Shown here in pieces: positions 8,155 to 16,818 of a stretch of 64,000 bases of DNA (position 1 is the stretch's first letter; the number at the start of each line of letters is the position of its first letter). The DNA is from Clostridiales bacterium FE2011 (lineage in GTDB: Bacteria; Bacillota; Clostridia; Christensenellales; Aristaeellaceae). The position numbers and the translations under genes are program-made. The notes under the pieces are model-generated. The model worked only from the letters and a program-made list of their open reading frames with translations, had not been told where the DNA came from and ran no database searches. The stretch covers positions 868,001-932,000 of the forward strand of contig CP069418.1 of assembly GCA_017569305.1 (NCBI GenBank), in the 5' to 3' direction.

Positions 8155-8787
8155 ATGGAAAGCAGAATGAATGTGCTGATGCTCAACGGAAGCCCGCGGA
8201 CGAACGGCAATATCGCCCTGGCCTTTCAGGAGATGGAGCAGGTGTTCCGGGAGAACGGCATCGGCGTGGAAAACATCCAGCTGGGCAAGCAGGTCATCCG
8301 GGGCTGCATCGCCTGCGAATCCTGCCGGAAAACCCACAAATGCGTCTTTGACGATATTGTCAACAAGCTGGCCGAAAAGTTCGAAGCCGCGGACGGGCTG
8401 GTCATCGGTTCCCCGGTGTACTTCGGTTCCGCCAACGGCACCCTGATGTCCGCGCTGCAACGGCTGTTCTACAGCACCTCCTTCGACAAAAGCCTGAAGG
8501 TCGGCGCCAGCGTGGTCAGCGCCCGGCGTTCCGGCTGCACCGCCACCTTTGACGAGCTGAACAAGTTCTTCACGCTGGCCAATATGCCGGTGGCCACCAG
8601 CCAGTACTGGAACAACATCTACGGCTGGGAACCCGGCGAAGGCAAGGCGGACGCGGAAGGCCGCCAGGTGATGCGGGTGCTGGCCCGCAACATGGTTTTC
8701 CTCATGAAAAGCATTGCCCTCGGAAAACAGGAACTGCTCGTTCCCGGTTCCGAGGAGCAAAGGGTCTGGACCAACTTTTTCCGTTAA
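8155..8787 (+). CDS. NAD(P)H-dependent flavoprotein with an iron-sulfur-flavoprotein-like Cys motif
   Basis: Flavodoxin-fold oxidoreductase of 210 residues. The FMN phosphate loop NGSPRTNGN lies at about residues 11-19 and the second FMN loop GSPVYFGS at about 85-92. Cysteines 51, 54, 57 and 63 form C-x2-C-x2-C-x5-C, the compact motif that binds a 4Fe-4S cluster in Isf-type iron-sulfur flavoproteins; many relatives have some of these cysteines without a cluster, so this is a possibility only. A GAGGAG ribosome site lies nine bases before the ATG. Third gene of the MerR-promoter unit; 31 bases separate its stop from the convergent rhamnosidase. Confidence 0.85.
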   Translation: MESRMNVLMLNGSPRTNGNIALAFQEMEQVFRENGIGVENIQLGKQVIRGCIACESCRKTHKCVFDDIVNKLAEKFEAADGLVIGSPVYFGSANGTLMSALQRLFYSTSFDKSLKVGASVVSARRSGCTATFDELNKFFTLANMPVATSQYWNNIYGWEPGEGKADAEGRQVMRVLARNMVFLMKSIALGKQELLVPGSEEQRVWTNFFR

Positions 8788-8818
8788 ACAATAGAAAGGC
8801 TTTTTCAGCAGCAGGGGA

Positions 8819-10984
8819 TCAGAACAGGTAGCGTCCTTTTCCGACCGTTCTGGACTTTCCGTTCAGGATGATTTCCGTCGGAACCGGGGTATCTATCTCG
8901 TATCTGATCCCCTGTTCCGTATGTTTCCAGGCGGAGCGGATCCGGCCGTGCACGGTGTCCAGCACCGCGCAAAGGCTGTTCAGCCGCGGATCCGGCTGCG
9001 GCGCGATCCGGGCCCGGGCATACCCCGGCTCCGCCGGCTGGATGCCGCAGGCCACCCCGAACACCCAGTCGGCCACGGAACCGTAGGCATAATGGTTATA
9101 GGAGTTCATATCATCCGACCAGAAGGAACCGTCCGGCTTGATGCCGTCCCAGTGTTCCCACATGGTCGTGGCGCCCTTTGAGATGGGATAAAGCCAGCCG
9201 GGATACTCCTTGCGCAGGAGCAGGGACCAGGCGATATCCGCATGGCCGTACCGGCTCAGCTCATGCAGCAGGTACGGGGTGCCGACCAGGCCGGTCTGCA
9301 GCTTCATGCCGCAGTCCCTGACCTGCTCCGCCAGGCTGTCCGAGAGCGCCTGCGGATCCTCCGCCAGGTTGAAATGCAACGTGAGCACCTTTTCCGTCTG
9401 GGTGTTCAGGCGGCCGCCGAACCGTTCCCGGTATGCGCGGACAATCTGTTCATGCAGCTCCTCATATTCGCTCACGTCCCGCCCCAGCAGCCGGCCGGTC
9501 CGGATGACGATAGCCACCGAGTTGGCATAGAACGCGCTGCAGACCAGGTCGTCGTCGCTGTAGCCGCGTTTGGAATCCTCCATATCCTTGGGCTGGTAAT
9601 CCTCCGGCGCGTCCAGCGCCAGCCAGTCGCCGTAGGTCCAGACGCCGGTACACAGGTCTTTGGCGGTGGAAACCGTGGGGATATAGGCAATCCATTTTTC
9701 CATGGCGTTATACATATCCGCCAGGAAGGAAACCTCCCCGTAGGTCTGGTACAGCTGCCAGGGAATAATGGTCACCGCGTCGGACCAGGCGCTGCCGCCG
9801 GGCTTGTAGGCCGTCAGGCTGGGCACCACGTCCGGCACCCACCCGTTCTCATGCTGCGCGGCCCGCACGTCCGCCAGCCATTTGCGGAAGAACTGCCGCA
9901 CGTCATACTGCAGGGTGGCCGCCCGGCAGAAAATCTGGCTGTCGCCTGTCCAGCCGTACCGTTCGTCCCGCTGGGGACAGTCCGTCGGGATATCCAGGTA
10001 ATTGCCCTTCTGGCTCCAGAGGATATTGCTGAACAGCTGGTTCAGCGTCGGGTCGCTGCTGTCCAGCCAGCCGGTACGCTTCATTTCCGAGTGAAGCACC
10101 ACCGCATGGATCTGATCGGCGTCAAACCCTTCCGGGGCTTCATCAATCCGCAGATACCGGAAGCCGAAGAAGGTAAACCGGGGTTTATAGCTCTGGTATC
10201 CTTCCCGGCAGATATAATGCAGCTGGCTGCGGGCGGAACGGTAATTGGCGGTATAGAAATTGCCGTCCCTGTCCAGCACCTCCGCCGTGGATATAGACAG
10301 TTTTTCCCCGGCACGGGCGTCCAGCTCAAAGGCCATATACCCGGTCAGATTCTGGCCGAAGTCAATGACCCATTCTCCCTTCGGCGTCCGGAAAGAGGAG
10401 CGGGGATACACAATCTCCTGCTCATGAACCTCCGGCCCCTCCTGCGGAATCAGGATGGATTTCGGATAATCGCAGACCTGCGCGGGGCGGAACGCCGGCA
10501 CACGGGTCATATCAACATCTTCGCCGATGAAGATGCCGCTGAGCGTGACGGTACTTTCGGAAACCTCCCATGCCTCGTCGGTGAGGATAACGGTCTCCTC
10601 GCCGTCCTCCGTCACCACCCGCAGGGCGGCGATCAGCATGGCCGGAAGGAACTCATCCGGATTGTGCGTCCCGGTCCAGGGCGCGTTTGTCCGGCGGTAC
10701 CAGCCGTTGGCCACGGTGATCTCCAGCGTGTTTTCCCGCGCCAGCAGATCCCGGATATCATAGGCCTGGACCTGCAGGCGCTTGCGGTATTCCGTCCAGC
10801 CGGGCGCCAGGATGAAGTTCCCCACCCGTTTCCCGTTCAGCACAGCCTCATAGACGCCGTCACAGGTCACTTCCAGCGTTGCGGAGCAGATGGGCCGGCC
10901 GCAGGAAAAACGTCTGCGGAACACCGGCACCACGGTGGACGCCGCGTCTTTCATGGTAATCCAGGATGCGTTCTGAATCAGCAT
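8819..10984 (-). CDS. Alpha-L-rhamnosidase, GH78
   Basis: Inverting glycosidase that releases terminal alpha-L-rhamnose from plant polysaccharides or glycosides. About 721 residues, with an N-terminal beta-sandwich (TCDGVYEAVLNGKRVG) and the alpha/alpha-barrel motif CPQRDERYGWTGDSQIF near residue 330, which contains catalytic carboxylates of GH78, plus ATTMWEHWDGI further on. No signal peptide is evident, so it probably acts on imported oligosaccharides. I choose the ATG at 10984 because AGGGGG lies six bases before it; an in-frame ATG at 11008 lacks a good ribosome site. Its promoter (11035-11065) is of the MerR type, matching that of the divergent-side dehydrogenase unit. Confidence 0.9.
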   Translation of the reverse strand: MLIQNASWITMKDAASTVVPVFRRRFSCGRPICSATLEVTCDGVYEAVLNGKRVGNFILAPGWTEYRKRLQVQAYDIRDLLARENTLEITVANGWYRRTNAPWTGTHNPDEFLPAMLIAALRVVTEDGEETVILTDEAWEVSESTVTLSGIFIGEDVDMTRVPAFRPAQVCDYPKSILIPQEGPEVHEQEIVYPRSSFRTPKGEWVIDFGQNLTGYMAFELDARAGEKLSISTAEVLDRDGNFYTANYRSARSQLHYICREGYQSYKPRFTFFGFRYLRIDEAPEGFDADQIHAVVLHSEMKRTGWLDSSDPTLNQLFSNILWSQKGNYLDIPTDCPQRDERYGWTGDSQIFCRAATLQYDVRQFFRKWLADVRAAQHENGWVPDVVPSLTAYKPGGSAWSDAVTIIPWQLYQTYGEVSFLADMYNAMEKWIAYIPTVSTAKDLCTGVWTYGDWLALDAPEDYQPKDMEDSKRGYSDDDLVCSAFYANSVAIVIRTGRLLGRDVSEYEELHEQIVRAYRERFGGRLNTQTEKVLTLHFNLAEDPQALSDSLAEQVRDCGMKLQTGLVGTPYLLHELSRYGHADIAWSLLLRKEYPGWLYPISKGATTMWEHWDGIKPDGSFWSDDMNSYNHYAYGSVADWVFGVACGIQPAEPGYARARIAPQPDPRLNSLCAVLDTVHGRIRSAWKHTEQGIRYEIDTPVPTEIILNGKSRTVGKGRYLF

Positions 10985-11034
10985 AATGATCCCCCTGTTG
11001 TCCTGCATAGGATATTCATTTTCTTCTGTCCATG

Positions 11035-11065
11035 ATTTTACAGGTTAAAGCAAGCTCTAAGTCAA
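11035..11065 (-). promoter_or_regulatory. MerR-type promoter/operator upstream of the rhamnosidase
   Basis: Minus strand TTGACT (11060-11065), 19-base spacer, TAAAAT (11035-11040). The spacer begins TAGAGCTTGCTTTAA, giving a dyad CTTAGAG-CTTG-CTTTAAG-like that closely matches the 6098-6128 site in reverse arrangement of its strong and weak half-sites. The two sites flank a 5-kb block, suggesting one shared MerR-family regulator encoded outside the window. Confidence 0.75.
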
Positions 11066-11089
11066 GGGGCCTTTTCCCGCAGAAAACAC

Positions 11090-11120
11090 TTGACGAAACG
11101 CCCGGGAAATGATTTATCAT
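11090..11120 (+). promoter_or_regulatory. Possible promoter of the kinase-VOC unit
   Basis: TTGACG (11090-11095) and TATCAT (11115-11120) are spaced 19 bases, with a CCCGGG palindrome in the spacer but no CTCTAAG-type half-sites. It lies 43 bases before the kinase start. It may be a weak sigma-70 promoter or one needing an activator. Confidence 0.4.
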
Positions 11121-11162
11121 GATGGAAAGAGCTTCGGCAAGAAAGCGGGAAGAGGAAAAAAG

Positions 11163-12056
11163 ATGAGAATCCTGAACTTCGGTTCCCTGAACCTGGACTA
11201 CGTATATCAGGTGGATCATTTTGTGCAGCCCGGCGAAACCCTGTCCGCCCTGTCCCGGGCGGTCAAGGCCGGCGGAAAAGGCCTGAACCAGTCCGTCGCC
11301 CTGTCCCGGGCCGGCGCCGCGGTCTGCCATGCCGGCTGTTACGGCGCGGACGGCGCGGTGCTGAAAGACCTGCTGGAGGAAAACGGGGTGGATACGGCGT
11401 TCCTGCTTCCGGTTCCGGAAGCCCAGGGGCATACCGTCATCCAGGTCAGTCCGGAGGGGGAAAACTGCATCCTGCTTTACGGCGGGTCCAACCGGTGTAT
11501 ACCGGAAGAGCATATCCGCCGGGTTCTCGGCTCCTTCAGCCGGGGAGACTGGCTGGTCCTGCAGAATGAAATCAACGATCTTCCCCTGATCGTGGAGCTT
11601 GCCTCCGCGCGGGGCCTGCAGATCGTGCTGAATCCTTCGCCGTACAACCGGGCGCTGGACAGGGTGGACTTCGGGGTGCTGGACTGGCTGCTGGTAAATG
11701 AAATTGAAGCGGAACAGATTACCGGGGAAACGGAACCGGAAAAGGTCTGGGAAACGCTTCACCGGCAGTACGGCCGCCTGTCGCTGCTGCTCACCCTTGG
11801 AAAAGAGGGCAGCATGGCCTGGCGGGTCAAAGACGGTACAGTTGAAACCCACCGGGAAGCCGCCGTCAGCGTCCGGGCAGTGGACACCACCGCCGCCGGC
11901 GATACCTATACGGGATATTTTCTGGCCGGGCTGGCGGAGGGCCTGCCCCTGCAGGAATGCATGAAGCGGGCCAGCCGGGCCGCGGCGATATCCGTCACCC
12001 GTCCCGGCGCGGCGGAATCCATTCCCTGGAAAAAGGAACTGAACGAAAACAGATAA
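11163..12056 (+). CDS. PfkB-family (ribokinase-like) carbohydrate kinase
   Basis: ATP-dependent sugar kinase of 297 residues in the ribokinase fold. The first signature is seen as KAGGKGLNQSVALSRAGA (about residues 37-54) and the second as VDTTAAGDTYTGYF (about 238-251), which holds the catalytic Asp and anion hole. The overall layout is closest to ribokinase/fructokinase. The start at 11163 is set by AGAGGAAAAAAG directly before it; an in-frame ATG at 11109 overlaps the likely -10 element. It neighbours rhamnosidase and a VOC protein; substrate unknown, with ribose or a deoxysugar product conceivable. Confidence 0.85.
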   Translation: MRILNFGSLNLDYVYQVDHFVQPGETLSALSRAVKAGGKGLNQSVALSRAGAAVCHAGCYGADGAVLKDLLEENGVDTAFLLPVPEAQGHTVIQVSPEGENCILLYGGSNRCIPEEHIRRVLGSFSRGDWLVLQNEINDLPLIVELASARGLQIVLNPSPYNRALDRVDFGVLDWLLVNEIEAEQITGETEPEKVWETLHRQYGRLSLLLTLGKEGSMAWRVKDGTVETHREAAVSVRAVDTTAAGDTYTGYFLAGLAEGLPLQECMKRASRAAAISVTRPGAAESIPWKKELNENR

Positions 12057-12071
12057 AGGAGAGAGCCGAAA

Positions 12072-12521
12072 ATGAGTCAGAAACAGGCGGTAGAGGGCCT
12101 GTCCCATATTGCGATCCGCACCCGCGATATCCTGGAAAGCGTCCGGTATTACACGGAGACGCTCGGTCTGCCGGAAGCCTTCCGCATGCACGGGGAAGAC
12201 GGTTCCCTGGCTACGGTATATATTTTCCTGGCGCCCGGGCAGTATCTGGAGCTGTTCGCCAACGGGCGGAAAGAAACAGCAGCTGATTCGGAGTCAATCG
12301 GCTTTTGCCATCTATGCCTGATGACCCATGATATCCAGCGTTCCTATGAAACCGTCCGGGCAAAGGGCGGGCCATTGGATTCGGAGATCCGCCGCGGCCT
12401 GTCCCGGTGTCTGATGTTCTGGACCCATGATCCGGACGGTACACAGATCGAAATTATGGAGATGCCGCCGGAATCCCTCCAGGCTCAGGCGGACAAACGT
12501 CTTTCCGGTTCAAAGGAGTAA
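12072..12521 (+). CDS. VOC (glyoxalase/bleomycin-resistance fold) family protein
   Basis: 149-residue metal-dependent protein of the vicinal oxygen chelate superfamily. The first half begins GLSHIAIRTRDILESVRYYTETLGLP, giving the usual His ligand, and the second half FCHLCLMTHDIQRSYETVRAKG repeats the beta-alpha-beta-beta-beta unit. FWTHDPDGTQIEIME supplies the C-terminal Glu ligand. This resembles lactoylglutathione-lyase-like or methylmalonyl-CoA-epimerase-like proteins, but neither activity can be assigned. It follows the kinase by 15 bases with AAGGAGAGAG upstream, so they are probably co-transcribed. Ends just before a bidirectional hairpin. Confidence 0.8.
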   Translation: MSQKQAVEGLSHIAIRTRDILESVRYYTETLGLPEAFRMHGEDGSLATVYIFLAPGQYLELFANGRKETAADSESIGFCHLCLMTHDIQRSYETVRAKGGPLDSEIRRGLSRCLMFWTHDPDGTQIEIMEMPPESLQAQADKRLSGSKE

Positions 12522-12715
12522 CTCAAGTCAAAAAACGCACAAAAAAAGCTCAGATCGTAATCACCACGATTCTGAGCTTTCCTTTTACGTGAATAAATCT
12601 TCCTGCTGTCCACGGTTTTCGTGACCGGGCTGAATTCCCAGGTAACACGCCGCTGACGGTTGAGTTCCTTCTGAGCTTTCTTGCTCATTTTGTCCTTAGG
12701 AACAAATCTGGCCAT
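12485..12715 (-). CDS. Small basic protein whose frame crosses its own terminator (candidate ribosome-rescue factor)
   Basis: 76 codons from an ATG at 12715, preceded by AAGGGAG nine bases upstream and by its own promoter at 12748-12776. Residues 1-50 are strongly basic and hydrophilic (MARFVPKDKMSKKAQKELNR, then FSPVTK and YSRKRK), like a conserved small Clostridia protein of unknown function. Codons for about residues 44-56 form the hairpin of an intrinsic terminator with a T-run on this strand, so most transcripts should end near codon 58, before the stop at 12485. The part beyond is hydrophobic (FFCAFFDLSYSF). ArfA of E. coli and BrfA of Bacillus have this nonstop-mRNA design with a basic core and are controlled by tmRNA. 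The role here is inference; a simple gene with a coincident convergent terminator is the alternative. Confidence 0.6.
   Translation of the reverse strand: MARFVPKDKMSKKAQKELNRQRRVTWEFSPVTKTVDSRKIYSRKRKAQNRGDYDLSFFCAFFDLSYSFEPERRLSA
12541..12585. terminator. Bidirectional intrinsic terminator
   Basis: Arms 12547-12558 and 12566-12578 pair over 12 bases with one bulged base around a 7-base loop. On the minus strand the stem is followed by at least six T; on the plus strand by TTTCCTTTT. It ends the VOC unit and lies inside the reading frame of the small minus-strand gene. Confidence 0.85.
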
Positions 12716-12747
12716 AGTAATCATCTCCCTTCGTATGGCGCAGGAGG

Positions 12748-12776
12748 ATTCTATCATTTTTTCACAGCCTTTACAA
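12748..12776 (-). promoter_or_regulatory. Promoter of the small basic protein
   Basis: On the minus strand TTGTAA (12771-12776), a 17-base spacer and TAGAAT (12748-12753), placing transcription start some 25 bases before the ATG at 12715. Confidence 0.6.
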
Positions 12777-12791
12777 GGATTGCACAGCACA

Positions 12792-12817
12792 GCGGCCCCC
12801 GCCTTCACGGGGGCCGC
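12792..12817 (-). terminator. GC-rich hairpin after the ABC importer operon
   Basis: Perfect 10-bp stem (GCGGCCCCCG with its complement) around a 6-base loop, 25 bases past the last ATPase stop. There is no T-run on the minus strand, so it may act as a 3' end-stabilising hairpin or a Rho-assisted terminator. Confidence 0.55.
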
Positions 12818-12841
12818 CATTCTGATTGTCTGTCTGTTTTT

Positions 12842-13954
12842 TTACACAAGCTGTCTACGGGCACGTTCCTTTTCCGCGGCTTCGTCATCCGCCGGATACC
12901 ACATAGGCTCCACCAGATGGACGCTGCATGCCTCGCCCTGGGCAAAGGTAACGCGATGGGGTGTCTGTACCTTCAGCAGCTGGTCGCCCACAGGCACAAG
13001 GTATTCCGTGCGGTCTGTCAGGAAAATACGTTTTTCAACATGGGTCGCAAAACCGTCATCATCCGGACCTGTCAGGGCAATCTCATTGGGACGAGTGGCC
13101 ACCACCATTTCCTCGGCCGCATCAGCAGGCACGGTAAGATTCAGGGGCTGATCCATATGGCCTTTAGGATAAGCCTTGCCGTCCTGGATAACCACATTGA
13201 TAAAGGTACTCTCACCCAGGAAGTTATGAACGAATCGGTTGCAGGGTTTATTGTACAGGTTTTCCGGAGTATCAATCTGCATGATTTTACCCATATCACA
13301 CACCATCATCCGGTCCGAGATCGCCATGGCTTCAGACTGGTCGTGGGTTACGAAGATAATGGTGAAGTTGAACTTCCGCTGCAGGGCTTTGATTTCAAAG
13401 CGCATGGTTTCCCGCAGTTTGGGGTCCAGATTCGACAGGGGCTCATCCAGCAACATAACCTTGGGATTTGTGACAATCGCCCGGGCTAGGGCGATACGCT
13501 GCTGCTGGCCGCCGGACAGGTCGCCCGGCCAAGCTTTTTCCAGCCCCGTCAGGCTGGTATGATGCAGCGCTTCATTCACCCGGCGGACGATATCCGTCTT
13601 GTTCAGTTTCTGGATGCGCAGTGGAAAGGCTACGTTCTCAAAAACATTCATATGCGGCCAGACCGCAAAGGCCTGGAATACCATACCTAGTCCCCGTTCT
13701 TCCGGTGGAACATACAGATTCTTTTTGCTGGAAGATACCAACCTGCCGCACAGTTCGATCTCACCTTCTGTCAGATCCTCAAATCCGGCAATCATGCGCA
13801 GGGTGGTTGATTTGCCGCAGCCGGAGGGGCCCAGGAAGGAGAAGCATTCACCTTCGTGCACCCGCAGGTTGAAATCATCCACAGCCACGATATTGCCCAG
13901 CGTTTTTGTCGTGAATACTTTGGTAACATGATCCAGGATAATCTGATCTCCCAC
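12842..13954 (-). CDS. ABC transporter ATP-binding protein (FbpC/PotA type), second ATPase
   Basis: 370-residue import ATPase. Walker A GPSGCGKST is near residue 39, the signature [14 protein letters not shown] near 138, and Walker B VMLLDEPLSNLD follows; beyond about residue 240 lies a TOBE-type regulatory domain (ENLYNKPCNRFVHNFLGEST). The start is GTG at 13954 with a GGGGG-containing ribosome site overlapping the permease stop. It follows the fused permease by three bases. The operon has two different ATPases and one permease with two transmembrane modules, so the working complex may be a heterodimer of ATPases. Iron(III), phosphonate or small organic-phosphate substrates are typical of this family. 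Confidence 0.9.
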   Translation of the reverse strand: MGDQIILDHVTKVFTTKTLGNIVAVDDFNLRVHEGECFSFLGPSGCGKSTTLRMIAGFEDLTEGEIELCGRLVSSSKKNLYVPPEERGLGMVFQAFAVWPHMNVFENVAFPLRIQKLNKTDIVRRVNEALHHTSLTGLEKAWPGDLSGGQQQRIALARAIVTNPKVMLLDEPLSNLDPKLRETMRFEIKALQRKFNFTIIFVTHDQSEAMAISDRMMVCDMGKIMQIDTPENLYNKPCNRFVHNFLGESTFINVVIQDGKAYPKGHMDQPLNLTVPADAAEEMVVATRPNEIALTGPDDDGFATHVEKRIFLTDRTEYLVPVGDQLLKVQTPHRVTFAQGEACSVHLVEPMWYPADDEAAEKERARRQLV

Positions 13955-13957
13955 GGA

Positions 13958-15685
13958 TTACACCCCCTTCCTGTCCTTGGTAATCTTGGTTACGATGGTA
14001 TTCAGGATAATGATAATACCAATCGCCACCGTTGCCAGTGCAGCTGCCTGGGGAATCATGCCCGCGTCGCGCAGGGAGTAGATCTGTACGCCCAGCGTGC
14101 GGGTATAGGGGCCGTACAGCAGGATGGATGTCGTAACCTCGCGCATGGCCGGCAGGAAAATCAGGAAGAAGCCGCTCACCATGGCCGGGCGGATCAGGGG
14201 CAGGGTAATATCCGCCAGTCCCTCGGTATGGCTGGCGCCGCAGACGCGGGCCGCCTCTTCCAGGGAAGAGTGCACCTGCAGCAGGGCTGCCGATGAGGTC
14301 TTCATGCTGAAGCTCAGATACCGTGCCAGGTAAGCCACCAGGATAATCCAGATAGTGTTGTACAGGTTGATGCCTGCGATGCGTCCGCTCCAGGCCAGGA
14401 TCACACCGATGGACAGCACCGTGCCGGGAATGGCGTAGGGCAGCATGGAGGTGACCTCCAGGATACCTTTTCCCTTGGGCCTGATCTTCTGCACCACATA
14501 GGCCACCAGCGTACCCAGGAACATACAGATGATACCGGCCGTGATGGAAACGAACAGGGAGTTCCGGATAGCGGCAATGGTACCGTTGGCCGTGAACACC
14601 TTGACGTACTGCGCGAACGTAAAGTTCTCGAAGGCAATCGGCAAACCGTAGGCTTTTAGGAAGGAAACCAGCACAATCATCACCAGCGGCACGATCACGA
14701 TCAGGATCAGTGTCAGGATTGCCAGCAGGAACAGGGGAACCTTCGCGCCACGCAGCTTGATCAGCGTGGGGCGCATGGATTTACCCTTGATGATGTCGTA
14801 GTTGCCCGAGGATAGGATCTTGTTCTGCAGGATCAGGGCAATGGCTACAACCACCACCAGCATGACAGAGAGCGCCGCGCCCTGGCGGATACCGTCAAAG
14901 GATCCGCCGGAGTTGTAGATCACGGCGTAAATCCGGGTCGGCAGGGTATATATGCCCTTGGCATAGCCCAGGATGGAAGGTACGCCAAAATGGGCCAGGG
15001 AGGTGGTCAGGATCAGCAATGCGCCGGCGGAAATAGCGGGTTTCACCAACGGCAGGGTGATCTTCCAGATCACCTGGCGCTGCTTCGCGCCGGCAATGCG
15101 CGCGGATTCCTCCAGCGTGGGATCCATGCGTTCCAGTGCAGATACCACCTGCATGAACACAAAGGGGAAATAGTAACTGACTTCAACAAACACGATACCC
15201 CAGACGGAGTTGATGTTGATGGGCATACCGCTCAGATGGAACAGGTCCCTGAGCCATTTGTTGATGTAGCCGGAGCGGCCGTTGAACATCATGTCCCAGG
15301 CCATGGCTCCCAAAAACGGCGGGAACATGTACGGAATGTTGAACAGCGCCCGCATCAGGCCCTTGGCCGGAATATCGCTTCGGCCAAGGAGCCAGGCATA
15401 GAACACACCCATAATGGTTCCCAGGATGGTCGCGAACACAGCGATCTTCAGGGTGTTCCACATAGCCTCCAGGTTCTTGCCGTCCGTCACCTGTTCCACG
15501 AACATGTCGATTTCCGGCTTTCCCTCGTTGAAAAAGGCGTTGTAGATAATCATCACAATGGGAATCACCACGATGATGAGCAGCAGGATAAAGCAGACCA
15601 CCGTCATGACCTTATCCATGTTCAGCCGTTTCCGTCCGTCCACGGCTGCCAGCTCTGCGCTGACATGACTGCCGTAGCGTCTCAT
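13958..15685 (-). CDS. ABC transporter permease with two fused transmembrane modules (FbpB-like)
   Basis: 575-residue inner-membrane permease made of two homologous halves. Each half has about six membrane segments and an EAA coupling loop: ESARIAGAKQRQVIWKITLP in the first (about residues 195-215) and EAARVCGASHTEGLADITLP in the second (about 485-505). Fusion of both halves in one chain is usual for the iron(III)/thiamine/2-aminoethylphosphonate type importers. Starts within the stop of the upstream ATPase (four-base overlap) and ends three bases before the second ATPase. Substrate not determinable from this chain. Confidence 0.92.
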   Translation of the reverse strand: MRRYGSHVSAELAAVDGRKRLNMDKVMTVVCFILLLIIVVIPIVMIIYNAFFNEGKPEIDMFVEQVTDGKNLEAMWNTLKIAVFATILGTIMGVFYAWLLGRSDIPAKGLMRALFNIPYMFPPFLGAMAWDMMFNGRSGYINKWLRDLFHLSGMPININSVWGIVFVEVSYYFPFVFMQVVSALERMDPTLEESARIAGAKQRQVIWKITLPLVKPAISAGALLILTTSLAHFGVPSILGYAKGIYTLPTRIYAVIYNSGGSFDGIRQGAALSVMLVVVVAIALILQNKILSSGNYDIIKGKSMRPTLIKLRGAKVPLFLLAILTLILIVIVPLVMIVLVSFLKAYGLPIAFENFTFAQYVKVFTANGTIAAIRNSLFVSITAGIICMFLGTLVAYVVQKIRPKGKGILEVTSMLPYAIPGTVLSIGVILAWSGRIAGINLYNTIWIILVAYLARYLSFSMKTSSAALLQVHSSLEEAARVCGASHTEGLADITLPLIRPAMVSGFFLIFLPAMREVTTSILLYGPYTRTLGVQIYSLRDAGMIPQAAALATVAIGIIIILNTIVTKITKDRKGV

Positions 15686-16767
15686 GCGGATGCGCCTCCT
15701 TTCTTTGCGGGATAGCAGCGGGTGTTCAGGAACCGGATTCCCACGGTTTCCCCTTCATTGGCCACGCCCGTTGTCCGGGCGTCCAGCATGGACTGCTGCA
15801 CACGGATCTGTTTCTGTCCCAGGGAAAGGAAGTAGTTATATTCACTGCCCAGGAACACCCTGGAATCCACTTTGGCCTTCAGCGGTGACTGAGAATCAAA
15901 GACGATATCGTTAGGCCGTACGCCGATTTCGTATCCGCCGTTCGCTGCCTCTTCAGGTACCTCCAGGGGATAGGGAATCTTTTCGCCACAGTTCAGGAAC
16001 AGGCTGTCTCCCTCCTTCTCCAGGGGCAGGAAATTGGAAACACCGATGAACTCAAAGGTGAAACGGTTGGCCGGACGCAAGATGATCTCCTCGTCTGTTC
16101 CGTACTGACAGAGGGTGCCGTCCTGCTCCATAATCGCCATCTTGTCGCACAGCTGCAGCGCGGACTGTTGATCGTGGGTGATATACAGGATCGTAGCATT
16201 CAGCCTCTTCTGGATCATCCGGATTTCCAGCAGCATTTCTTCCCGCAGCTTGGCGTCCAGGTTGGTAATGGGTTCATCCATAACCAGCAAGTCACTGTCA
16301 ATGACAAGGGCACGGGCGATTGCCACGCGTTGCTGCTGTCCGCCTGAAAGCTGGTTCGGCAAGTGATTGGCGTATTCCGTCATATGCACCTGTTCCAATG
16401 CTTTCATGGCCCGCTGGCGGATTTCATCCTTGGGCCTGCGCTGCTTTTTCAGGGGATAGCTTACGTTTTCCAGTACCGTCATGTGGGGCCACACGGCGTA
16501 GTCCTGGAACACAATGCCGATATTTCGTTTTTCCGCCGGCACATTCACGCGTTTCTTCGCGTCAAACAGCACCCGGTCGCCCACGGTGATCGAGCCCGTT
16601 TCCGGTTTGTTCAATCCCAACAGGGCACGCACCAGTGTTGTTTTACCGCATCCGGACGGTCCTACCAAGCACACGATTGTTCCGCTTTCCACTTCCAGTG
16701 AAAAGTTTTCCAGTACCGTGTTCGTGCCGTAGCGGAAAGTGATATTGTCAAATTTGACGTTTGCCAT
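15682..16767 (-). CDS. ABC transporter ATP-binding protein (FbpC/PotA type), first ATPase
   Basis: 361-residue import ATPase with Walker [10 protein letters not shown] near residue 36, signature [15 protein letters not shown] near 135, Walker [14 protein letters not shown], and a C-terminal TOBE-like domain ([20 protein letters not shown]). The gene follows the substrate-binding protein gene after a terminator and overlaps the permease start by four bases. It is clearly a paralogue of the ATPase at 12842-13954, with the same domain order but different C-terminal domain sequence. Both probably energise the same permease. Confidence 0.9.
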   Translation of the reverse strand: MANVKFDNITFRYGTNTVLENFSLEVESGTIVCLVGPSGCGKTTLVRALLGLNKPETGSITVGDRVLFDAKKRVNVPAEKRNIGIVFQDYAVWPHMTVLENVSYPLKKQRRPKDEIRQRAMKALEQVHMTEYANHLPNQLSGGQQQRVAIARALVIDSDLLVMDEPITNLDAKLREEMLLEIRMIQKRLNATILYITHDQQSALQLCDKMAIMEQDGTLCQYGTDEEIILRPANRFTFEFIGVSNFLPLEKEGDSLFLNCGEKIPYPLEVPEEAANGGYEIGVRPNDIVFDSQSPLKAKVDSRVFLGSEYNYFLSLGQKQIRVQQSMLDARTTGVANEGETVGIRFLNTRCYPAKKGGASA

Positions 16768-16818
16768 CTATCATTCTCCTTGTGTTCTTTCTTTCCCCTT
16801 TGCTGCTTTTTTCGATAG

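Noticed and set aside
9242..11035. Open plus-strand frame of 597 codons
   Set aside because: Antisense to the GH78 rhamnosidase, which has clear catalytic motifs; no domain in the antisense translation.
12716..12820. Longer N-terminus of the small minus-strand protein (start at 12820)
   Set aside because: The extension would pass through the GC-rich hairpin and the gene's own promoter; AAGGGAG correctly spaced before 12715 and the conserved-looking MARFVPKDK start support the shorter form.
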